In this document: piece by piece, positions 5,876 to 11,213 of the stretch | Layout: every line of letters begins with the position of its first letter | Numbering within the stretch: position 1 is the first letter of the stretch | From: an uncultured Clostridia bacterium | GTDB taxonomy: Bacteria > Bacillota > Clostridia > Christensenellales > Aristaeellaceae | DNA length: 11,213 nt | NCBI GenBank assembly: GCA_946409855.1 | Contig: CAMJXZ010000076.1 | Coordinates: forward strand, 1 to 11,213 | Reading direction: 5' to 3' | Translations under genes and position numbers: made by a program | The notes under the pieces: generated by a model | Seen by the model: only the letters and a program-made list of their open reading frames with translations | The model's database searches: none | What the model was told of the DNA's origin: nothing

Positions 5876-7288
5876 ATGATAAGAAAGATCACCGAAGAGG
5901 AACTCCTTGCCCAGCAGGCGTACGTCCGGGCGTTCCGGCATCTGCCCGGCCGGCCGGAGACCTACCATATCGTCACCTACGGCTGTCAGATGAACGCCCA
6001 CGATTCCGAAAAGCTGGCGGGCATGCTGGAAGCAATGGGCATGACCGCCGCCCCGACCCGGGAAGAGGCGGACTTTGTGCTGCACAACACCTGCTGCATC
6101 CGGGACAACGCCGAACGAAAGGCGCTGGGCAACGTCACCTGGCTCAAGGAGATCAAGAAGATCCGGCCTTCCCTGCTGATCGGCGTCTGCGGCTGCATGG
6201 TGCAGGAAAAAGGCATGGCGGAAAAGATCCTGAACCAGTACCCCTTTATCGACCTGGCCTTCGGCACCGGCAACCAGTACAAGCTGCCGGAGCTTCTGTA
6301 CCGGGCCGCGGAAAAGCGGGAACGGGTCGTGGCGGTGGAGGAAGAGCAGTCCACCCTGGCCGAAGGGCTCCCCATCCGCCGGGAAAGCCCCTGGCAGGCC
6401 TATGTGACCATCATGTACGGCTGCAACAACTTCTGCACCTACTGCATCGTCCCCTACGTCCGCGGCCGGGAGCGTTCCCGGGAGCCCGGGGACATCCTGC
6501 GCGAGGTGGAGCAGCTGGTCAGGGACGGCACGAAGGAGATCATGCTGCTGGGCCAGAACGTCAATTCCTACGGCAGGGAGCTGGCCGGCGGCTGGACTTT
6601 TGCGAAGCTCCTCCGTGAGGCGGCGAAGACGGGCATTCCCCGGATCCGCTTCATGACCTCCCATCCCAAGGACCTGACCGACGAGCTGATCGAAACCATC
6701 GCCCAAACCCCTTCCGTCCAGCGGCATTTCCATCTGCCCGCCCAGTCCGGCAGCGACCGGATCCTGAAAGCGATGAACCGGCACTATACAGCGGAAAAAT
6801 ACCTGGACCGCGCCGAAGCGCTCCGGGCCGCCGTCCCGGATATCGGGCTGACGACCGACCTGATCGTCGGCTTTCCCGGCGAAACGGAGGCGGATTTTGA
6901 GGACACCCTTGCCCTGGTGGAAAAGGTGGATTACGACAGCGCCTTCACCTTTATCTACAGCCCCCGGGTGGGCACGCCCGCCGCGTCCCTCCCGGACCAG
7001 ATCCCCCCGGAGGTATCCGCCGAAAGGATCGACCGGCTGATCAAGGCGCAGGAGCAGCACACCGAAAAGCGTCTGAACGCCCTGATCGGCACCCGCCAGG
7101 AAGTGCTGGTGACCGATTTTTCCCGGCGGGACGAAACCATGATGACCGGCAAGTGCGGCCGGAACATCAGCATCAACTTCCGGGGCACCAAAGCGGACAT
7201 CGGCAGAATCCTGCCCGTCCGTGTCGTATCCGCCGGCAGGACGACCCTGCGCGGCGAGAAAGAGATTCAGGAGGCTTCCCATGAGTGA
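5876..7288 (+). CDS. miaB: tRNA-2-methylthio-N6-dimethylallyladenosine synthase MiaB
   Basis: Radical SAM methylthiotransferase that converts i6A to ms2i6A at position 37 of tRNAs reading UNN codons, in the cytoplasm. The 470 residues fit the family. The N-terminal UPF0004 domain (about 29-150) has Cys37 (YGCQMN), Cys73 (NTCCIRDNAE) and Cys107 (CGCM), which bind the auxiliary 4Fe-4S cluster. The radical SAM domain carries Cys183, Cys187 and Cys190 (YGCNNFCTYC) for the second cluster. A TRAM domain of about 65 residues ends the protein. The start and the NTCCIRDNAE and RGRERSREP blocks favour MiaB over the related RimO and MtaB. AAGGAA (5864-5869) sits 6 bases before the ATG, which is 79 bases past the RNase stop. 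The last 8 bases overlap the next gene. Confidence 0.95.
   Translation: MIRKITEEELLAQQAYVRAFRHLPGRPETYHIVTYGCQMNAHDSEKLAGMLEAMGMTAAPTREEADFVLHNTCCIRDNAERKALGNVTWLKEIKKIRPSLLIGVCGCMVQEKGMAEKILNQYPFIDLAFGTGNQYKLPELLYRAAEKRERVVAVEEEQSTLAEGLPIRRESPWQAYVTIMYGCNNFCTYCIVPYVRGRERSREPGDILREVEQLVRDGTKEIMLLGQNVNSYGRELAGGWTFAKLLREAAKTGIPRIRFMTSHPKDLTDELIETIAQTPSVQRHFHLPAQSGSDRILKAMNRHYTAEKYLDRAEALRAAVPDIGLTTDLIVGFPGETEADFEDTLALVEKVDYDSAFTFIYSPRVGTPAASLPDQIPPEVSAERIDRLIKAQEQHTEKRLNALIGTRQEVLVTDFSRRDETMMTGKCGRNISINFRGTKADIGRILPVRVVSAGRTTLRGEKEIQEASHE
7269..7274 (+). promoter_or_regulatory. Ribosome binding site inside the end of miaB
   Basis: AGGAGG lies 6 bases before the ATG at 7281, within miaB codons. 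It fixes the start of the YlbF/YmcA-family gene and rejects longer in-frame starts further upstream. The overlap of the two genes suggests coupled translation. Confidence 0.85.
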
Positions 7289-7682
7289 AGCGGTGATGAA
7301 CAAGGCGAAAGAACTGGCGCGGCTGATCCGTTTCAGCCCGGAATATATCTGCATGATGGCGGCCCAGGACGCCGCGGCCCAGGAACCGGCGCTGGAAGAG
7401 CTTTCCCGGCTGTACGACGACAAGCGCCGGGAAGTGGAGGACATGACCCTGCAGGACGATCCCGATTACGAGCAGATCATGGCCGCTTCCCGCGAGCTGG
7501 AGGAGATCCGGGCGCAGTACAACGCCCATCCCCTGGCGCAGGCGGTCACGCAGGCCCGCAGGGACTTTTCCGCCATGATGAACGAGGTCAACCGGGAACT
7601 CAAGGCCGTCCTCAATCCCAACGGGCCGGACCTGCCCGCCGGCTGCAGCGGCAGCTGCTCAAGCTGCTCCGGCTGCAGCTGA
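7281..7682 (+). CDS. YlbF/YmcA (RicF/RicA) family protein with four-cysteine tail
   Basis: Small helical protein of 133 residues, assigned to the Com_YlbF family from its size, its charged helical make-up (about 35-110, ending QARRDFSAMMNEVNRELKAV) and its place between miaB and mutS. In B. subtilis ymcA (ricA) sits there. B. subtilis RicA and RicF join YaaT (RicT) in an Fe-S complex needed for competence, sporulation and biofilm formation, and for RNase Y-dependent mRNA maturation. The C-terminus is a Gly/Ser/Cys tail with Cys122, Cys126, Cys129 and Cys132 (CxxxCxxCxxC), a plausible iron-sulfur ligand set. From memory, this tail resembles B. subtilis YlbF more than YmcA, so which paralogue it is stays open. 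It overlaps miaB by 8 bases and ends 50 bases before mutS. Confidence 0.8.
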   Translation: MSEAVMNKAKELARLIRFSPEYICMMAAQDAAAQEPALEELSRLYDDKRREVEDMTLQDDPDYEQIMAASRELEEIRAQYNAHPLAQAVTQARRDFSAMMNEVNRELKAVLNPNGPDLPAGCSGSCSSCSGCS

Positions 7683-7732
7683 AAAGCCCCTTCATCCCGG
7701 CGATTTCATGAACGGAAAGGCAGTATAAACCG

Positions 7733-10327
7733 ATGGCCACGCTCTCCCCGATGATGCAGCAGTACATGCGCATCAAGCAGAACAATCCCGAGCCGCTGCT
7801 GTTTTTCAGGGTCGGGGATTTTTACGAGACCTTTTTTGACGACGCCCTGACCGCCAGCCGGGAGCTGGAACTGACGCTGACGGGGAAGGACTGCGGGCTG
7901 GAAGAGCGCGCGCCCATGGCCGGCGTACCCTACCACGCGGTGGACAGCTACGTCACCCGCCTGATCGAAAAGGGCTACAAGGTGGCCATCTGCGAGCAGC
8001 TGGAAGATCCAAAAACGGCCAAAGGCCTGGTGGACCGGGACATCATCCGCATCATCACCCCCGGCACCGTCACGGATTCCGCCTTTATCGGCGAAAAACG
8101 GAATAACTACCTTTTATCCGTCTGCCTGAGCGGCAAAAAGGCGGGGCTCAGCTGGTGCGACGTGTCCACCGGGGAAATGTACGCCCGGGTCACCGTGAAC
8201 ACCGAAAAGGACCTGAACGGCGCGCTGGCCGGCATCGCCCCCCGGGAAATCATCACCAACGACCAGCCCGCCCTGGAAAAGAGCGCCAAAGTGCTCTGCT
8301 CCGCTTATCCCGCCGCGCGCTTCCGCCCCCAGGAAGCCCGGGAAAAGCTGCTGGCCCATTTCGGCGTCAGCTCCCTGATCGCCCTGGGGCTGGACCAGTC
8401 CATGTCCCCGGCCGCCTGCGCCGCCGGCGCGCTGATGGCCTATCTGAGCGACACCCAGAAAAACGCCCTGTGCCACATCACCCGGCTGACCGTCGTTTCC
8501 GCCCAGGATACCATGCCCCTGGACACGGCCACGCTGCGCAACCTGGAGCTGACGCAGACCATCCAGGGCCAGTCCGGCAAGGGCAGCCTCCTTTCCGTGC
8601 TGGATCGGACAGTCACCGCCATGGGCGGACGGCTCCTCCGGGCCATGGTGGAACAGCCCCTGGTCAACCGTGAAAAGATCGAGGAAAGGCTCAACGCGGT
8701 CTCGGCCTTTTTCGGCCAGCCCGTTCTGTCCGAGGAGCTGCGGCAGTGCCTGACCAAAGTCTACGACATGGAGCGGCTTTTGTCGAAGGTATCCTACGGT
8801 TCCCTGAACCCAAGGGACTGCCTCGCCATCGGCCGGTCGCTGGACCAGGTGCCCCGGGTGCTTTCCCTGCTTTCCGGCCTGGACGAGCAGGCGCTCCGCC
8901 CGGTCACGGAAACGCTGGACCCGCTCCCCGAGCTGGCCGCCCTCCTGGCCGCCGCCATCTCGCCGGACGCGCCGCTGTCCCCGCAGGACCCGGGCGTCAT
9001 CCGGGAGGGCTACAACGCCGAACTGGATGGGTACCGCCAGGCCGCCGTCCAGGGGAAGCAGTGGCTTTTGGACCTGGAAACAAAGGAACGGGAACAGACC
9101 GGCATCAAAAACCTCAGGATCCAGTACAACCGGGTTTTCGGCTATTACATCGAGGTCACCAAATCCAATTACAGCCTGGTGCCGGACCGGTTTATCCGCC
9201 GCCAGACGCTGGCCAACGCCGAGCGCTTCACCACCGCGGAGCTCAAGGAGCTGGAAGCCAGGATCACCGGGGCGGAAGAGGACATGCAGAAGCTGGAATA
9301 CACCCTCTTTGACGCCGTCCGCAGGGAGATCGCCGCGCAGATGGAGCGCCTGCAGCGGACGGCCGGCGGCCTCAAGCTTCTGGACGCCCTGCTTTCTCTC
9401 GCGCAGGCCGCCCGGGAAAACGATTATGTGCGGCCGTCGCTCAATGAGGAAGGCCGGCTGGACATTCAGGACGGCCGGCATCCGGTCGTCGAAAAAATGC
9501 TCCGGGACGAGCTGTTTGTGCCCAACGACACCCATATGGACGGCGAGCAGCGCATGCAGATCATCACCGGCCCCAACATGGCGGGCAAAAGCACCTACAT
9601 GCGGCAGGTCGCCCTGATCGTGCTGATGGCGCACATGGGCTCCTTTGTCCCGGCGCGCGCGGCGAATATCCCGCTGGTGGACGCCGTTTTTACCCGCATC
9701 GGCGCGTCGGACAATCTGGCGGCCGGCCAGTCCACCTTCATGGTGGAGATGAGCGAGATGGCCTATATTTTAAGGAACGCCACCGCTCGCTCCCTGGTGA
9801 TCCTGGACGAGATCGGCCGCGGCACCAGCACCTTTGACGGCCTGTCCATCGCCTGGGCGGCGGTCGAATACCTGGCGGATCAGAAGCGCTCCGGCGCGCT
9901 GACCCTCTTTGCCACCCATTATCACGAGCTGTCCGAGCTGGAAGGCCATCTGGACGGTGTCCGCAACTACTGCGTGGCCGTCAAAGAGCACGGCGAGGAA
10001 GTCATCTTCCTGCGCCGGATCACCCCGGGCGGGGCGGACAAGTCCTTCGGCATCTACGTGGCCCGCCTGGCGGGCGTCCCCAAGCCCGTCGTCGCCCGCG
10101 CCCAGGAGATCGAAGCCCGGCTGACCGTGCGGGACCTGACGCAGAACAGCATCGGCCAGAGCATCCTGGACCCGCAGAAGGGCCGGAAAAACGAGCAGGT
10201 GTCCCTGATGGATTTCAACCAGACCGCCTTTATCAGCGAGATCCAGCAGCTGGACGTGCTGGCCATGACCCCGATGGACGCGCTCAACCAGCTGTATCTG
10301 CTCAAGGAAAAGGCGCTCAAGCTGTAA
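7733..10327 (+). CDS. mutS: DNA mismatch repair protein MutS
   Basis: Recognises mismatches and small loops and, with ATP, recruits MutL. It has 864 residues, the normal MutS1 length. The N-terminal mismatch-binding domain has the Phe30-Tyr31-Glu32 motif in GDFYETFF, whose Phe wedges at the mismatch. The clamp region has ERFTTAELKELE. The ATPase domain has Walker A GPNMAGKST (613-621), Walker B Asp692-Glu693 in LDEIGRGTST, and ATHYHELSELE. QVSLMDF (822-828) near the end looks like a degenerate beta-clamp binding motif, and the protein closes with the usual helical LNQLYLLKEKAL. The start is fixed by homology: MATLSPMMQQYMRIK matches family N-termini. Its ribosome site is weak, GGAAAGG at 7714-7720 with a long 12-base spacer. 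mutL follows after 9 bases, so the two are surely co-transcribed. Confidence 0.98.
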   Translation: MATLSPMMQQYMRIKQNNPEPLLFFRVGDFYETFFDDALTASRELELTLTGKDCGLEERAPMAGVPYHAVDSYVTRLIEKGYKVAICEQLEDPKTAKGLVDRDIIRIITPGTVTDSAFIGEKRNNYLLSVCLSGKKAGLSWCDVSTGEMYARVTVNTEKDLNGALAGIAPREIITNDQPALEKSAKVLCSAYPAARFRPQEAREKLLAHFGVSSLIALGLDQSMSPAACAAGALMAYLSDTQKNALCHITRLTVVSAQDTMPLDTATLRNLELTQTIQGQSGKGSLLSVLDRTVTAMGGRLLRAMVEQPLVNREKIEERLNAVSAFFGQPVLSEELRQCLTKVYDMERLLSKVSYGSLNPRDCLAIGRSLDQVPRVLSLLSGLDEQALRPVTETLDPLPELAALLAAAISPDAPLSPQDPGVIREGYNAELDGYRQAAVQGKQWLLDLETKEREQTGIKNLRIQYNRVFGYYIEVTKSNYSLVPDRFIRRQTLANAERFTTAELKELEARITGAEEDMQKLEYTLFDAVRREIAAQMERLQRTAGGLKLLDALLSLAQAARENDYVRPSLNEEGRLDIQDGRHPVVEKMLRDELFVPNDTHMDGEQRMQIITGPNMAGKSTYMRQVALIVLMAHMGSFVPARAANIPLVDAVFTRIGASDNLAAGQSTFMVEMSEMAYILRNATARSLVILDEIGRGTSTFDGLSIAWAAVEYLADQKRSGALTLFATHYHELSELEGHLDGVRNYCVAVKEHGEEVIFLRRITPGGADKSFGIYVARLAGVPKPVVARAQEIEARLTVRDLTQNSIGQSILDPQKGRKNEQVSLMDFNQTAFISEIQQLDVLAMTPMDALNQLYLLKEKALKL

Positions 10328-10336
10328 GGAGTTTTC

Positions 10337-11213
10337 ATGTCTGACAAACGTATTCTCGCCCTGCCGCCCGAGGTCATCGGGCAGATCGCGGCCGGCGAGG
10401 TGGTGGAACGCCCCGCGGCCGCCGTCAAGGAACTGGTGGAAAACGCGCTGGACGCCGGCGCCACCGCCGTGACTGTCGATATCCGGGAGGGCGGCGTCGC
10501 CCAGATCCGGGTGACCGACAACGGCAGCGGCATCGACCCGAGGGATGTGCGGATGGCCTTTGAGCGGCACGCCACCAGCAAGCTGCGCACCGCGCAGGAG
10601 CTGAGCGGCGTTGCCACGCTGGGTTTCCGGGGCGAGGCGCTGGCGTCCATCGCGGCGGTCTCCCATGTGAAGCTGACCACCCGCACGGCGGACGCGGAAA
10701 CCGGCCTGCAGGCCCTCAACGACGGCGGCACGATCACCGAAATCAGGGACGCCGCCTGTCCCCAGGGGACGACCGTCCAGGTCCGGGACCTGTTCTATAA
10801 CGCCCCCGTCCGCAAAAAGTTCCTGCGCAAGGCGTCCTTTGAAACGGCGGCGGTCACCGAGCTCATGACCCGCTTCATCCTCTCCCGGCCGGATATCGCC
10901 TTCCGCTACCAGGCGGACGGCAAAAACGTCTTTCTGAGCATGGGCGACGGCAAGCCGGAAAGCGCCGTGCTGGCGGTTTTCGGGCTGGATGTGCTGCGCC
11001 TGCTGACCCCGGTAAACGGGGTGATGAACGGGGTCAAAGTATCCGGCTACGTCGGGGTGGGCGATCTGTCCCGCAGCAACCGCAGCCAGGAATACTTCTT
11101 CCTGAACAGCCGGGTGATGAAAAGCGCCCTGCTGGACAACGCGGTGGAAACCGCCTGTCACCAGCGGGTGATGATCGGCCGCTTCCCCATGTGCGTGCTG
11201 CACCTGACCATGC
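10337..11213 (+). CDS. mutL: DNA mismatch repair protein MutL, N-terminal part (runs off the window)
   Basis: GHKL-family ATPase that couples MutS mismatch recognition to strand removal. The first 292 codons are present and the frame is open at the window edge. Motif I has Glu32 (catalytic base) and Asn36 (Mg ligand) in KELVENALDAGA. Motif II is DNGSGI (61-66), followed by ATSK (79-82). Motif III is GFRGEAL (96-102). GTTVQVRDLFYNAPVRKKFL further on is the standard MutL block. The S5-like second domain has begun (YFFLNSRVMK). The C-terminal dimerisation domain, which in most Bacillota holds an endonuclease site, lies outside the window, so strand-nicking activity cannot be judged. AAGGAG (10326-10331) overlaps the mutS stop and is 5 bases before the ATG, typical of coupled translation. 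Confidence 0.97.
   Translation, partial: MSDKRILALPPEVIGQIAAGEVVERPAAAVKELVENALDAGATAVTVDIREGGVAQIRVTDNGSGIDPRDVRMAFERHATSKLRTAQELSGVATLGFRGEALASIAAVSHVKLTTRTADAETGLQALNDGGTITEIRDAACPQGTTVQVRDLFYNAPVRKKFLRKASFETAAVTELMTRFILSRPDIAFRYQADGKNVFLSMGDGKPESAVLAVFGLDVLRLLTPVNGVMNGVKVSGYVGVGDLSRSNRSQEYFFLNSRVMKSALLDNAVETACHQRVMIGRFPMCVLHLTM

Noticed and set aside
7724..7729. TATAAA considered as a -10 box for mutS
   Set aside because: No -35-like sequence lies 16-18 bases upstream, and it is only four bases from the ATG, which would leave almost no leader.
5750..9634. Long leftward open frames antisense to miaB and mutS
   Set aside because: The opposite strand encodes full-length proteins with complete motifs. 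The antisense translations lack recognisable domains and have no ribosome binding site of note.
1..11213. Search for CRISPR arrays, tRNA genes, insertion sequences, phage genes, defence systems or riboswitches
   Set aside because: No spaced direct repeats, cloverleaf-like segments, transposase or integrase motifs, or long structured leaders were seen. All gaps are under 250 bases and are accounted for.

Overview
The window is about 11.2 kb of GC-rich bacterial DNA, roughly 60-65% G+C by eye, packed with housekeeping genes. Everything points to the Bacillota. The order miaB - YlbF/YmcA-family gene - mutS - mutL matches the Bacillus subtilis ymcB-ymcA-(cotE)-mutS-mutL block. Ribosome binding sites are strong AGGAGG types, and promoters fit the vegetative sigma consensus. 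A cytosolic GH28 pectinase and the high GC suggest a gut- or rumen-type member of the Clostridia, but that placement is inference. I see no phage, transposon, CRISPR, tRNA or rRNA.

Layout. Positions 37-67 hold a terminator closing a leftward gene for a DEAD-box RNA helicase (1484 down to 108, GTG start). Its promoter is a perfect TTGACA-N17-TATAAT. Fifteen bases away, back to back, lies a rightward promoter for pgsA (1645-2226), which encodes the phosphatidylglycerophosphate synthase of membrane lipid synthesis. Two GC-rich hairpins follow pgsA (2262-2344).

A new promoter at 2370-2398 opens a long rightward run with small gaps and no convincing internal terminator. It encodes a cN-I-type 5'-nucleotidase (2460-3380), a GH28 polygalacturonase-like enzyme (3444-4703), a short RNase E/G (4726-5796), the tRNA methylthiotransferase MiaB (5876-7288), a YlbF/YmcA-family protein with a four-cysteine tail (7281-7682), MutS (7733-10327) and the first 292 codons of MutL (10337 to the window end).

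How the genes fit together. MutS and MutL are partners in DNA mismatch repair. MiaB and the YlbF/YmcA-family protein are conserved neighbours. In B. subtilis the latter family forms an Fe-S-containing complex that affects mRNA processing, and an RNase E/G and a DEAD-box helicase lie close by, so RNA metabolism is a theme. The nucleotidase and pectinase have no obvious functional link to the rest.

No undescribed multi-gene system is evident. The most interesting details are an internal duplication in the 5'-nucleotidase, with an apparently dead N-terminal half; an RNase E/G that lacks the zinc-link and C-terminal part; and a CxxxCxxCxxC tail on the YlbF/YmcA-family protein.
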